In this document: positions 34,852 through 47,080 of the stretch, one piece after another
How the letters are laid out: each line of letters opens with the position of its first letter
How positions within the stretch are numbered: position 1 is the stretch's first letter
Source: Lycium barbarum
Lineage: Eukaryota; Streptophyta; Magnoliopsida; Solanales; Solanaceae
Direction of reading: 5' to 3'
DNA: 64,000 nucleotides
Assembly (NCBI RefSeq): GCF_019175385.1
Contig: NC_083345.1
Coordinates: 43,360,098-43,424,097, forward strand
Notes under the pieces: model-generated
The model's input: only the letters and a program-made list of their open reading frames with translations
The model's database searches: none
Told to the model about the DNA's origin: nothing
Position numbers and translations under genes: made by a program

Positions 34852-37283
34852 TGTTACACCTCAGAAAATTTTTCGTTGGTACGCAAGAGAATGAACTAGT
34901 GATGAATATGAGTGCATGATGTCCATGAGCAAGAAACGACGTTTGATGACCTTAGGCGAGATTTCGAAAGTATCCGATGTGAGACGAGAAAGTTGGCTAA
35001 GTTAAGATGAGATACAAGGTGAGCAATGCATGTGCATGGACGGGGGTGATTAAAATGAGAAGTCTAAGAAATATGGGAAGTTGCAGAATTGCAACTGCCC
35101 AGTGGTCGTAAATTGCAAAATACGGACCGTAAATTGCTATACGGTCCGTAAACTGGCAGTCGTAAACTGCCATGCAAAAAGCTTCAGCTTTCTGGCTAGC
35201 CGAGAAATGGTAAAATACGACCAGATTTACGGACCGTAAAGTGATTTACGGACCGTAAACCATGGTCGTAAATCACCATGCATGCAGCCTTAAGTTTCTG
35301 GTTCTGCTTAAGCTTAAAGACGACCACGAGGGACGGTTTGTAAACTGAAATACGGACCGTAAACCTCCATGGACGACCACTATTCACCCAGCACAGATTT
35401 TTCAATTCATTAAATATGAGGATCAAGACTTGTTTTATTTCATTTCCACATTACACCACTTCTCTCTAGAATCATCTCTCTACATTTATTTCATAAGTTT
35501 TCAAGGATTATAAGTCACCAACAACATAAACAAGTGAATCAAGTGTAAGCAAGCCATTAAATACCATTCAAGTCAAGAAATGCAAATGGAGAAAAACTAG
35601 GGTTTGGCTCAAAGAGGGGTATTATCAACCAAAGCTTGTTCCTACAACTTCTATGGTAAGATTCATGATTTTTACATGATGTTTAAGGTATTGGAGAATT
35701 AAAATACATGGATTGTAGAAAATGTGGTCAACTAGGTCATGAATGGTGAATAGTGACATTTTGAGGAATAGTTTGAATTGAATTATGAATGTTGTTGTGT
35801 TACGATATGAATGTATTATAAATGGTACTAAGATCATGAACTCGACACTTTAGACGAATGGACGAAGTTGGAGGTCATGACCATAAATATGGGAGAATTA
35901 GAAGCAAATTGAGAAATCTAGATAATGTGGATGATGTGAATGACTAATGGCCATTGTTATGATATTAATGAAGGTATAAACGCTAGCATTGGAAGGAAAT
36001 GTGCAAGTGTAGAATAGTCCGACGAAAAGGTATGTAAGGCTAACCCTTCTTTCATAAGGCATGGTTCTTGGCCAAATTTCTAATTCCTCTATATGAGTAT
36101 GTTGTATTCAAGTGATTGACATTCCGAGCTCATAAGCTCACGATCCTTAACATGTACTACGATTGTACTACGCCCCTCATATGACGAGTAAGCCTAAGAT
36201 ATGGATGTAGCAATAATGATGATGATAGTGATGACGATAATAATAATGATGATGCCAAAGGTACCTACGGGCTATTATACTTATATGTGCCTATGAAGGG
36301 CTATAATGATACCCCGAGCTTATAACGCCGGGTAGGATATATGTATATGATTATGTATAAAGTATGTATACGATTACGTAACGCGCGCACACCTCTGCAG
36401 ATGGTACGGATAACCATGATGCCTTGGTAGGGCCAGGTATGTATGATCTTGAGCCTTGGTTGGCCAAGTATGTATGAAACACCGATCCTATAAGGTCGGG
36501 TATGCTATGTAAATGTTATGTATATGAAATGACTAAGTATATAATATGAATATGAATGTGATAAGACTATAAATATGAATGTGAGCACAATTATGGTACG
36601 AGAACTATTATGGAATACGGATAATGATGTATGTATACGAGTACGTATGAGGAATGGAAAGTCCCTACGAAAGGTAAGTAAGTGCCATGACGATGACATT
36701 ATTGTCTCCCCTCCTACGCTATTTCTTCTGTTATGTATTATGCTTATATAAATATCGATGTTGATCATGCTTTACATACTCAGTACATTCTTCATACTGA
36801 CGTCCTTTTTGTTTGTGGACGCTGCGTCATGCCCGCAGGTGCACAGGGAGACAGGCTTGATCCATAGCTGCTTATCCAGAGATTGCATAGCAGAGCTCCA
36901 TTTCTTTCGGAGCCGCAGCTTTTGGGTACTCATTCTTTTGTGTACATAATTATGGGCATAGAGGGGTCCTGTCCCGCTCATACGATATGTCATACTCTTA
37001 GAGGCTCGTAGTCATGTGTAATTGGGTAGAAATGTTCGGCCATGTCAACCCATGTTTTGTATATCTTTTGTTGGCCTCGTCGGCCTTGTACTTATGATGT
37101 GGCATAGATGCCTATGATATGTTAAATGATGATGGTTGCCTAATGGGATCAATATGATTAACGATAAAAAAAAATCACGAATTGACTTATGGTTCACCTA
37201 GATGTTATGTTATGTACGATAAGGGGGTGCCCGGGTGGGGTAGCACCGGGTGCTCGTCGCGGCCCCCTAGCCGGGTCGTGGCA
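34852..37283 (+). mobile_element. Family-B-like solo LTR in integrase
   Basis: It begins TGTTACACCTCAG and ends AGCCGGGTCGTGGCA. The TSD TCCAC is perfect (34847-34851 and 37284-37288), and removal rejoins the integrase. It is 2432 bp. It is the most diverged family-B-like copy but keeps the landmark order. A module of five TACGG(A/T)CCGTA palindromes is at 35131-35364. Confidence 0.93.
36781..36838 (+). other. Tandem stem-loops of the family-B-like LTR
   Basis: Stem 1 is CAGTA (36781-36785) with TACTG (36795-36799). Stem 2 is CGTCC (36801-36805) with GGACG (36817-36821). Stem 3 is CTGCG (36822-36826) with CGCAG (36834-36838). Stem 2 replaces the C5/G5 stem of the copy at 15413 with a different, still complementary pair. 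Confidence 0.65.
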
Positions 37284-38194
37284 TCCACGATTATCTAATC
37301 AAGGCTCCATCGGACGAGCTTATCGCTATAAGCTCACCATAGCCTTTCGTCGCCTGGGGCATAGACGTCATTAGACCCATCGAACCCGCAGCCTCAAACG
37401 ATTATATCGCCATCGACTGTTTCACCAAATGGGTGGAAGCAACATCGCACAAGTCAGTGACAAAGAAAGTGGTAAGCCGATTTCGTGTGAAACAATATCA
37501 TATGCCGATTCAGCATACCCGAGTCCATCATAACTGACAATGGGGCCAATCTGAATAGCCATCTGATGAAGGTTATCTGTAAGAAATTCAAGATCACTCA
37601 CCAGAACTCGACAGCATACCAGCCACAAATGAATGGAGCCGTAGAAGCAGCCAACAAGAATATCAAGAGAATATTGAGAAAAATGATAGACAATTACAAA
37701 GGTTGGCACGAGCAATTTCCTTATGCTTTACTAGGATACCGTACTATAGCCATATTTCAACAGGAGCAACTCAATACATGCTGGTCTATGGTACTAAAGC
37801 GGTTATACCTGCCGAGGTCGAGATACCTTCCTTAAGGATCATCCAAGAAGTAGAATTGGACAATGTTGAATAGGTCCGAGCTCGATATGAGCAATTGGCT
37901 TTAATTGATGAGAAAAGGATAGTTGTCGTATGCCATGGTCAACTATGCCGACAAAGGATGGCATGAGCCTTCAATAAACGAGTCAGGACTCGACGTTTCC
38001 AAATTGGGCAGATGATGCTCAAAAGCATTTTCCTGTATCAAGATAAATACAAAGGGAAATTCGCTCCCAACTGGCAAGGTCCTTATGTGGTCCACAAAGT
38101 ACTCTCCGGAGGAGCGATAGTACTAGCAGAAATAGGCGGACAAGAGTGGCCAAAGCCAATCAATTCAGATACAATCAAGCGCTACTATGCATGA

Positions 38195-39590
38195 AGACAA
38201 GTTGTTCAGTCTGTAATAGTACTTTTGCTTATAATCGTTATTTTATTCGCTTGTATTAGATATTTCCTTTTGCTTGAAGTCGTTTCATAGTAGATAGGAA
38301 AAACAAAACAACTTTTGTAATATGAACTACGCGATGACCTGACTTCCCCACAGTGGATACGTCGGCAGTCCATTTGGGATCCGATCGCATTATTAGTAAA
38401 ATCCAAAAACTTTTTCACTGTTATTCCGAACTATATTTGACCTGATTCCTGCTGCGACAGGATACGCAGGCGCTCTTTGAGCTCGGTCTCACCAAAGGAA
38501 AACCCAAAAAACCCCTAGGAAGCCTCAGAGATAGGACTTCACGAAGGACGCAAGGATCTCTACGTGCCCAACTGGGGTAGAAATTTTTAGAAAACTTCAA
38601 AAATTCATGCCATCAATCCACCACAAAGAGTCAACCAACCCAGAATCTCAAACTGGAGCAAAAAGTTTGAAAAGATCTCAAATTTCTGTATCTGTGAACT
38701 GGGGCAGAAATTTTGAGGGGTCCTCAAAATTTCCCACTACTCAGAAGATTCGACACGAGAGTTCATCGATCAAGATTTAAACTGGGGCAGAATTTTTGAG
38801 AAAAGGTCTCAAAAATTCTGTGGGAGGAAGCGAAGAACCCCAATCACGGAAGAAGGGATCTCCCTCATTCAAAGCACATGTCATGACAATTAACCTTACA
38901 ACTTTCAAAACAACGCCTTTATTTCCCTTCAAATAGATATCTTTATGGTAACTTTACAAAAATTATTTTCTGTATAATGAAAATAAATTCATGTTTCGAA
39001 TACCGAAGCCAAAGGGGTTTTGAGTCCAGAAAGTCAAAGATACGATAGCGCCGGCAACACAAATCAACTTTAAATAGGAAAAAACTAACCCATTTCAGAT
39101 GCAGGTCCCTAGGATGTTGGAGGACGATCCTTTTCTAACTTTGCTTGATGTGCAGGAAATGGTTCGCCAAAAGAAGGTCAAGACCGCTGCTGAGATCAGG
39201 CTTTTAGAAAATATCCAGCCATGAGGTCTATAAAGGAACTGAATGCCACTAATGGCAAATATCTAGCCACGAGGGCTATAAGGGTCCGAATGACATAAGG
39301 GCAAAATATCTAGCCACAAGGGCTATAAGGGTTTGAATGCCACTAAGGGAAAATATCTAGCCACGAGGGCTATGAAAGATCTGAATGCCAAAAGGAAAAA
39401 ATAGCTAGCCACGAGGGTTATGAAAGATCTGAATGCCATAACGGCAAAATATCTAGCAATGAGGGCTATAAGGATTTGAACGCCACCAAGGGCAAGAATC
39501 TAGCCACGAGGGCTATGAAAGATCTGAATGCCATAAGGGCAATAGATTGGACAATGAGGGCTATAGGGATTTGAATGCCACAAGGGAAAA
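38195..39590 (+). other. Ogre 3' untranslated region, first part
   Basis: Non-coding sequence after pol. It repeats the ACTACG/GGATACG(T/C)(A/C)GGC motif at 38322-38368 and 38426-38473. Four copies of AACTGGGGCAGAAATTTT lie near 38570, 38651, 38697 and 38780, each followed by a complementary CTCAAAATTT, forming imperfect inverted repeats. The stretch 38880-39200 shows nothing recognisable. The 47-bp array begins at 39205. Confidence 0.7.
39205..39590 (+). repeat. 47-bp tandem array in the Ogre 3' region
   Basis: About eight imperfect units carry ATCTAGCCACGAGGGCTAT and GAATGCCA(T/C)AAGGGCAAA. Successive starts near 39261, 39308 and 39355 give a period of 47 bp. The array is cut by the solo LTR at 39591, and one more unit begins at 42383. 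Ogre 3' untranslated regions are known to hold such hypervariable arrays, which can seed satellite DNA. Confidence 0.88.
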
Positions 39591-40151
39591 TGTCACGACC
39601 CAACCCCGTGGGCCATGACTAGTGCCCGACCTGGACACTCGTATACGTACCTGTTAGATATAGTCAAACTGAAGCTAAAATCAATATGGAAACTTGCAAA
39701 AGAACTCCAAAGGTTCATAACGTCATCATATATACATATATCCAAATAACCGGTCTCCTGGGGAGTGATAACTGATCAAAACATAATATGATAAGCAAGC
39801 CGACAAGGCTGCCAATTTACATCAACATGATACGCAAGCTGACAAGGCTGCCAATACATATCGTCACCATACGCAAGCCGGCAAGGCTGCCATTACAGAA
39901 GAACATATTCATAGCACATCGTATAGACACAGCTGAACAAACTTATACACAACCCACACATATGTCTACAGACCTCTAAGAGTATCGATAGTGAAATATG
40001 ACGGGACAGGGCCCCGCTGTACCCCTGGATAAACATATACATATATATCATAAGATCTGTACCAAAAGTCTAGGCTCCGGAACAATGGAGCTCTCCAAGA
40101 CAGCTGAGTAGAAGTCCTATGCTGAAGGGTCACCAAACCGACTATCTGTAC

Positions 40152-40210
40152 CTGCGGGAATGAAACGCAGCCCCCCCGAAGAAAGAGGGGTCAGTACGGA
40201 ATATGTACTG
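40152..40210 (-). other. Tandem stem-loops of the family-B LTR
   Basis: Read on the + strand: CTGCG (40152-40156)/CGCAG (40166-40170), then a C7 run (40171-40177)/GGGG (40187-40190), then CAGTAC (40192-40197)/GTACTG (40205-40210). It is the mirror of the set at 15393-15440, about 560-620 nt from the sense 3' end. Confidence 0.65.
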
Positions 40211-40369
40211 AGTATATAAAGCATAAGAACATCAAGTACAGATGAATCATGAAAACCAGCCTCAATAATAGAATGCATCTGTGGCTAACATCTGAGAATA
40301 TCTGCCTAACTCTATATGACAGAAACTGACTCTACGGCGTATGATAGGCATAGATTATAATGTAACTGA

Positions 40370-40765
40370 TAGTGTTGTGGAGCGTACAGCCCGATCCATA
40401 TATAATATAATAGTGCCGAGGAACGTACGACCCGATCCATATATATGATATGTTAGTGCCGAGGAACGTACCACCCGATCCATATATAATATAATATGTT
40501 AGTGCCGAGGAACGTACGACCCGATCCATATATAATATAGTATGTTAGTGTCGAGGAACGTACGGCCCGATCCATATATATAATATGTTAATGCAGAGGA
40601 ACGTACGGCCCGATCCATAAATATAATATGTTAGTGCCGAGGAACGTACGGCCCGATCCATATATAATATAATATGTTAGTGCCGAGGAACGTACGGCCC
40701 GATCCATATATATAATATGTTAATGCCGAGGAACGTACGGCCCGGTCCATATATAATATAATATA
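40370..40765 (-). repeat. 43-46 bp tandem array in the family-B LTR, about nine units
   Basis: Units read TAGTGCCGAGGAACGTACGG followed by CCCGATCCATATATAATAT. Starts near 40411, 40454, 40500 and 40545 show the variable period. Units are very similar to each other, so the array expanded recently within this copy. It is not a CRISPR array: there are no unique spacers. Confidence 0.88.
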
Positions 40766-42537
40766 TACAAATGCATGTAAAACTCGGAAAAGGATACTCA
40801 GAACCCCTCTGGTGACATAAGAAGCTACTATGAAAAGTCTCTGGGAGTTATGGATATAAAACATATGAGGCCAACGATACAAATATCTCTACACTCTCTA
40901 AGAACAGAGTCTTTGGAACTTGCTTGCTCACTGTGTTCGTTCATATGATAAGGATCATGCCAAAAAGAAAGAAAGGACAACTTTACATACCTTTAACGCT
41001 TATTTAAATGTCCAACGTCTACTTCTCGAGCTCGTAGGTCTAAAATTAAGATAACATAAGCCACAGTTAGATCATCCACATCATTTACTAACCAATCCAA
41101 GTACGAATGAAACTTAACGAAATTCGGGCAGCATTTCCCCTGAAAACTTAATAATCCTCGAGATTCCAATTTAGCCAAACATCAATCAAAATACCAACAA
41201 CAACAACAAAAACAATTTCATATCAAACTAGAATTAAATCCATTTTTAAATCACTTCCAAAACAACCCAATATACATTCGTATACCAATGCTTGTATACA
41301 CTTCTTTATTTTCGTATATCTATAGTATAACAACAAACACAACAACAACAACAACAACAACTACAGCCAATACCACGATATTCCAGCCCACAAAACAATT
41401 CATAACAACCACCAAACAGCCCCAAAATATTGTCACAAAACAGCCACGAAAATCATATAAAAACAGCCCGGTATACGCTTTGTATATGATATCTTCATAC
41501 ACTTTATTCTCCCAAATTCAAGAACAGCAGCTTGTCAACAACATCAACAATTATTATACATCATAACTCAGCCAATTCCATCCAGTTAATCCAACTAAAA
41601 CAGTCCCCGATCCATAAATCTCAACAAAACAACAAACGAATTTATAACGCTATTTTCTCCGTTCTAATCCGTTAAAACTCTAAATAAACTTGTTAACAAT
41701 GAAAAAGAGACCTTACTCTTACCTTAAGTATGCAGAAACCACGTCAACACTCTTCTTCTTGGCTGATTTTTAGCTCAAATTGAAGGCAACGCAACGTACA
41801 ACACTTTTCTCTTCATGAGCTTCGGGATTCGGGGCTCAGATTTTGATCAAAACTTTGTTTTTCTCTCTAAGGCTTTCCTCCCTCTCTCTCTATAGACTTT
41901 TATGGGTCTTTTTGGTCTGAAAATGAGGAGGAGAAGGCTGAAATTTCCCTTAAATAGCAAGGGAAATGGGCCTGAGCAAGATTGGAATCGGGTTGGGCCC
42001 ATTTCACTGCCCAGCTTGACCTTTCTGCCTTAAAACGTTCATATCTCCTTATCCCGATGTCATATACAGGACCACGACCTATGGTTGGAAAGGTATTTCA
42101 ATTATCTACAACTTGCATTTTAGGAGTTTTCCCAAATTCCCAAATACTGATGGGGTTATGGCCTCCCGAAGTCAGATTACCCAAAACGTAACTTAAAAAC
42201 ATCTTTTTGGAGGGCTTACACTTGGATTTGGCTCAAGGGTCCTTCTTGAGTTGTGTTTAACTTCACATATATTATCCATATAACTTGTCATATATATATA
42301 TATATATATATTTTAAATCTCGACATGTGGACCCCACCTCAGCTTACGAATAATCCAACGTACAAAAATACGGGGTATAACAGAAAATATCTAGCCAAAA
42401 GGGCTCACAAAAGACAAAAGGTTGTAAACAGCAAAATCTCCGGTCGATGGGGTCATAGTAAAACAACATGGCATATCTGACCACAAGGGTCACAGCCGGC
42501 ATAAAGGACGAAAGAAAGACGATTTAGCCAAAGCGGT

Positions 42538-42982
42538 CGTGTCTGTCAGGGCCATCACTTCTTCTTATTTGCCATGAGGTCCATTGAATATCTATTTTTC
42601 TGTTGCCAAGAGGGCCATCATTTCTTCTTATTTTCCATGAGGGCCATTGCATAGCTATTTTTCTGTTGCCGAGAGGGCCATCACTTCTTCTTATTTGCCA
42701 TGAGGGCCATTGCATATCTATTTTCCTGCTGCCAAGAGGGTCATCACTTCTTCTTATTTGCCATGAGGGTCATTGCATATCTATTTTCCTGCCGCCAAGA
42801 GGGCTATCACTTCTTCTTATTTGCTATGAGGGCCATTAAATATCTATTTTTCTGCTGCCGAGAGGGCCATCACTTCTTCTAATTTTCCATGAGGGCTATT
42901 GCATATCTATTTTTCTGTTGCCAAGAGGGTCATCACTTCTTCTTATTTGCCATGAGATCCATTGCATATCTATTTTCCTACT
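42538..42982 (+). repeat. 63-bp minisatellite in the Ogre 3' region
   Basis: Seven units contain GCCAAGAGGGCCATCACTTC, TTCTTATTTGCCATGAGGGC and CATTGCATATCTATTTTTC. Starts at 42601, 42664, 42727, 42790, 42853, 42916 and 42979 give an exact 63-bp period. As 63 is divisible by three, long repetitive frames stay open across it; these are by-products, not genes. Confidence 0.93.
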
Positions 42983-43110
42983 TCCAAGAGGGCTATTCAT
43001 ACAAACATGCCAAGAGGGTCATTCATACAAACCTGCCAAGAGGGCTATTCATACAAACATGCCAAGAGGGTCATTCATATGAACTACCGAGAGGGCCATT
43101 CATACAAGTA
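42983..43110 (+). repeat. 27-bp tandem array
   Basis: Five units of CCAAGAGGG(C/T)(C/T)ATTCATACAAACATG follow the 63-bp array and share its CCAAGAGGG core. The short array probably arose from a truncated unit of the longer one. Confidence 0.85.
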
Positions 43111-43878
43111 TACAAATATAATCAAGGTAGTAAAGCGATGTAAATCCGCTCAAGTGACCGCAGTATGTGCTCCAAAAATCAAGACGATGTAAATTCGGTC
43201 GGATGACCGCAGTATTCGTCATCAAAACCAACCAACATGACTCAGTAGGTGGAAATAGATTTACAGCCGCCAGATGAAGCAGGCTGATCAAAACAACTCC
43301 AAACAGATGCCAAGCAAATGTGAAACTTTTTCTTACACAACCGGTCGAGATAGGGTGCCCATGAGAGTCAAGCTCTCCAGCCAGGACTTGGAAGACCGCT
43401 CCTCCCTGCTCGGGCATATAAGAACGGCTATTTGCTTATATTCCTATCTGTATTTCTTTCATTCCACAACCTGTCGGACACACACCAGCGCACACAAAGG
43501 TATTCTCGCATAAGGGATATCCTTTTCCTCCGACCTACTCCAACTACAAGTGACTTGATTCTCCAAAATAATGACATGTAGGTAGATTCAATACCAGAGA
43601 GTCAGTCACACTCCGACCGATCACACCGGACATCCCAGTCTGATAATCGGTAGATACGAAATTTGCTTAAATTCTCCATTTAGCAGTCTAAATTGAGTCA
43701 AACTACAAGTGCCGTGAGTTCTCATGTAACCTGAGATATATAGGAAACTCAGAAACCAAGGTCCGACCACATATTTAAAAATTGCATAAAAATGATAGGT
43801 AGTATGAGTCGGATCAGTCAAAAATCAGGGATAGTCAAATTTTATTGCTCAAGGATGGTCCCGCCATCCCCGAACACC
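43111..43878 (+). other. Ogre 3' untranslated region, last part
   Basis: Two imperfect copies of a 48-bp unit (CGATGTAAAT-CG-TC---TGACCGCAGTAT) lie at 43136-43220. The remainder to the purine tract is non-coding without recognisable structure. Confidence 0.55.
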
Positions 43879-43889
43879 AAAGGGGTAGT
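43879..43889 (+). other. Polypurine tract of the Ogre element
   Basis: AAAGGGG (43879-43885) followed by TAGT lies immediately before the 3' LTR start (TGTTGACACC at 43890), the expected place for second-strand priming. Confidence 0.7.
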
Positions 43890-44941
43890 TGTTGACACCT
43901 AATTTTTGACCTCCCATAATTTTATTTAATTACCCAGAAGTCTTGGATCTCGAACGGAGTGAAATATGTACTTTATGAGCCAAAATAATTTTTAAAAAAT
44001 TATTTCGATAACATTTTTCCATTTTCATTGGGAAAAATAAATGCAAATATTATGATTATATTTGAAAATTATTTGTTATGTGACTAGTTGCGGCTACAAT
44101 TGAAATAATCAATTGTTAGTCAATTATGGCTATAATTGAAATAGCCAATTTCATGACTCAAATCAATTAAGGTCATTATTACAATAATTAATCAATTTAC
44201 GTATTTGACCAAATCCATCAAGGGTTAATTGGTTACTTAACATTAATCCGGCCATATTTGAAATGTTCAATTGAGTGTCATTCTTGCAATTAGGGTTATT
44301 TAACAAATGTGCATTATATGCCCTTTATTTACAAACATATGTATACGGGATATACATATATTTACATGTATATCACGTATACACGTGTATATTTGGGTCA
44401 TATTCCCCTTACCTTTCTTTGAACCAAGCCCGGTCCATTTAAGGACTAGACTCGACCCACTACGCATATATGTGTATATGGCCACACAAACAGACCTTTA
44501 AGGTCTCATTTATGGAAATCCAGGGTTTGGCAGCCAAACCCTAGCGCCGCCCCCACCCTCTTTCCTCTCTCTTGACGTCATGTTACCAAAAATGACAAAT
44601 TTTGTGGGCCCTCCATGCTTTGTGGTGACTCGACATGGCTGAGAATGGCAAGAGCATTTATTGCTCTTCCATTTCTCAACCAAACCCACCGTATTTCAAT
44701 CCCAAACAAGGTATTACTTCATTTTTTTTTTCTTTGCTTTTCTGCATATTGTGGTCAAAAGAGTACAAATCTCTTAATGAGATTTGTCTTGACTCATTTG
44801 AAATCCTCAACCCCCATTGTTTCATGAAGAACCAGTTGGATCGAGTTGTGTGAGTCAAATCCGACCCTTCACACTTTATTTGCTTTACTTTTTAGCCTTT
44901 GATGAGTTGAATTGAGGGATTTGTCCCCAAAATTTACAATA

Positions 44942-44993
44942 GTCCCACATTGGACTGAGATTAGGGTTATTGAGAATTAGGGTTCTATATAAA
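44942..44993 (+). promoter_or_regulatory. Ogre 3' LTR promoter: USE-like box and TATA box
   Basis: GTCCCACATTG (44942-44952) differs from the plant snRNA USE by one base and is followed after 33 bp by TATATAAA (44986-44993). This copy could drive transcription out of the element. Confidence 0.5.
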
Positions 44994-47080
44994 GAACCCC
45001 ATTCTCCATTATTTGAACAAGCTTGAGCATCTGAAAAATATCACTTGCACATTAAAAAATCAAAATACCTAGGGTTTTGGAAATTTGCTTAGAAACCTTT
45101 AATTTTTCGATTTAGTCAAAGTTTTAAATTTTGTTCTTTGCGTGTGACTGAGGGTGGAGGAGCAAGAAGACCTTCTTAAAGTCCATTCTTGACCAAGCTA
45201 CGCATTAAAGAGGTAATTTTCCTTCTTTTAGTTATTTTAGTTTATTTTAGTCATTTAGGTGTCTTACTGCTTATATATTTTGATTGTATGATTATTTGTG
45301 AAGTTTTAGTTTCTATAATACTGGTTTAGTCTTAGGCTAATCTTGTCTTGTTTAGTTCTGTAATTACCTAGTCCTGTGTGCACTTAAGGATTAACTAAAG
45401 AGGTTTTAAACACTTGCTTGCATAACATTTGATTAGCTATATGCTAGTTAAGATAAATAGCCTCTTAATTATGCTTATGTGTGTTCAACTTCTTCAAGCA
45501 TCTATTACTTGTTTAGATGAAGTTAGTTGATTTAACATTTTATTAGTATAGTCCATGTGTCTTGTTTGATATTGGAGTACTTGGGAGTGTTATGTTAGTT
45601 TTGTTAGTTGAATCATGGTTTTATGTTGATTCATTACTTGTGGAAGCTTGTTAGTTTGGACCTCAATGATGTAGAGGGTTTTGTTTAGGCTAGTCAAGTT
45701 TGCACATGTCACTCTAAATTGGTATTTTGTGGTTAAGTTTGTATGATGAATCACCTACAAATCTGTGGTACATTTGATTAAAATCCTCTGTCTAATATTA
45801 GTTTGTTCATCTAAGATTTAATGTGATACATCATGCTGCACCAAATTAAATGCCTTTGTTTTGCTGAGTAGTTCCCTCTGTGTAGTATCACTTGCTGGTT
45901 TGAGTCTGTTCTAAGTCTATAAATACTTCCCTTAACTATGATTAACATCATCCTGTTAGTGACATAATTGGTTCTGTGTTTGAAAAGGGCAGTAATGAAT
46001 TTAAAGACCTGCACATAGAGACTGTACCTTTGAAACCTGTTTGTTTGGCCCTTAGGATAGTTAATGTGATATGATCCAAGTTTGTGAGTGTGTGTCCTTT
46101 GTTTAAAATGATGCTATGTTGTACTTGTAAAAACTTGCCTACTTATCCAGTTAATCACTTATGAAAGCATGTCTACTCTGCTTGTTTGTAATCATATAAG
46201 GCTATCATTGAGCATAAACCATCTAATATGCATACCCATGTGTTAGAAGGGCTTAAATATCCTGTCTCACAGTCCTGCCTGTCTAAATTCAGTTCATTTT
46301 GTCAAGCACTTATGCCCTCATGACTAAATGCTTATGTAATACTCCTTTGTGAACCTGTTAGTATCTATATAAGCATGATTATCACCCAACTTGAGTAAAT
46401 TAAGGTCTAGTATGGCATATATTTAATATGGATGTTGACAAATGTTTAAACAACTTGATAAGAATCCATGTATGCTGCATGTTAAACCCTTTTTTGAAGT
46501 TTTAAAGTAACATGAAGTGTCTTAATCCTTCAAGTGGTGCATTGATGGTTTATTTGGCTTTTAATTCTTGCCTATACATATAGCATGTTGTACTTTCTCC
46601 TTTGCCTCTTTTGTGTGGTTTCCATGCTTTGTTGATATAGTCTTTGAATTACAAAATATGAGCAAATGTGCTTCCATCTGAACCTAGATGTTGATTTCCA
46701 TTTGATTATACAAAAAGTATGTCTAAAGATATTGGGTATATACAGTTCTGTATACCATTGGTACATGAGCACTTGTATATCATGTATAAGTATGGTATAT
46801 CCCCTATGTGGACTTAGGATTGGTATTTCATTGCTATAGAAATGGTGATTTGGACTTATTTCTTTGTTTTCCATAATTGTTGGGCTTTCTCTATATTTAC
46901 CGAGAACTTGTTTTCATCTCTGTTTTGAATTAGGCTTATGGGCCCAAAATTCCTTCTTGCATTTTTATAATATGGGCTGGATTTTTCTTTTTTGTGCATA
47001 ATAGATTGTTGGTAATACTACCATATGTGTTTTGTGTGATACACTTGATATACTTGCATGGTTTAAGCTATATTAGATAA

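Larger units (their letters stand above)
34401..38194 (+). pseudogene. pol: Ogre pol: integrase, split by a solo LTR
   Basis: It inserts element cDNA into the genome. The HHCC zinc-binding domain lies at about 34700-34849 (HAGTCGPHMNG ... GHQCQIH, with the first Cys of the CxxC pair changed to Gly). The solo LTR 34852-37283 interrupts directly after it. The catalytic core resumes at 37289: Asp at 37364 (WGIDVIRPIEP), Asp at 37536 (ITDNGANLN) and Glu at 37644 (NGAVEAANK), with 35 residues between the last two (DD35E). The first Asp is in a different frame from the others (shift near 37485-37510). The C-terminal part (38012-38194) is open and ends IKRYYA followed by TGA. No chromodomain is seen. 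Confidence 0.85.
39591..42382 (-). mobile_element. Family-B solo LTR in the 3' tandem array
   Basis: On the + strand it begins TGTCACGACCCAACCCC and ends AATACGGGGTATAACA. The TSD GAAAA is perfect (39586-39590 and 42383-42387). It is 2792 bp. Read on its sense strand, the start matches the LTR at 12745 (TGTTATA-CCCGTATTTT-GTACG). The ACA-rich open frame at 41288-41566 is low-complexity and not considered coding. Confidence 0.93.

Noticed and set aside
40370..40765. Regular direct repeats resembling a CRISPR array
   Set aside because: There are no unique spacers; the AT-rich spacer is part of the repeat, and the DNA is plant LTR sequence.
41288..41566. 92-codon open frame
   Set aside because: It is driven by an (ACA)n tract inside a solo LTR, with a threonine-rich low-complexity product.
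42603..43192. Several overlapping repetitive open frames
   Set aside because: They are produced by the 63-bp and 27-bp tandem repeats, whose lengths are multiples of three, so stops are avoided automatically.
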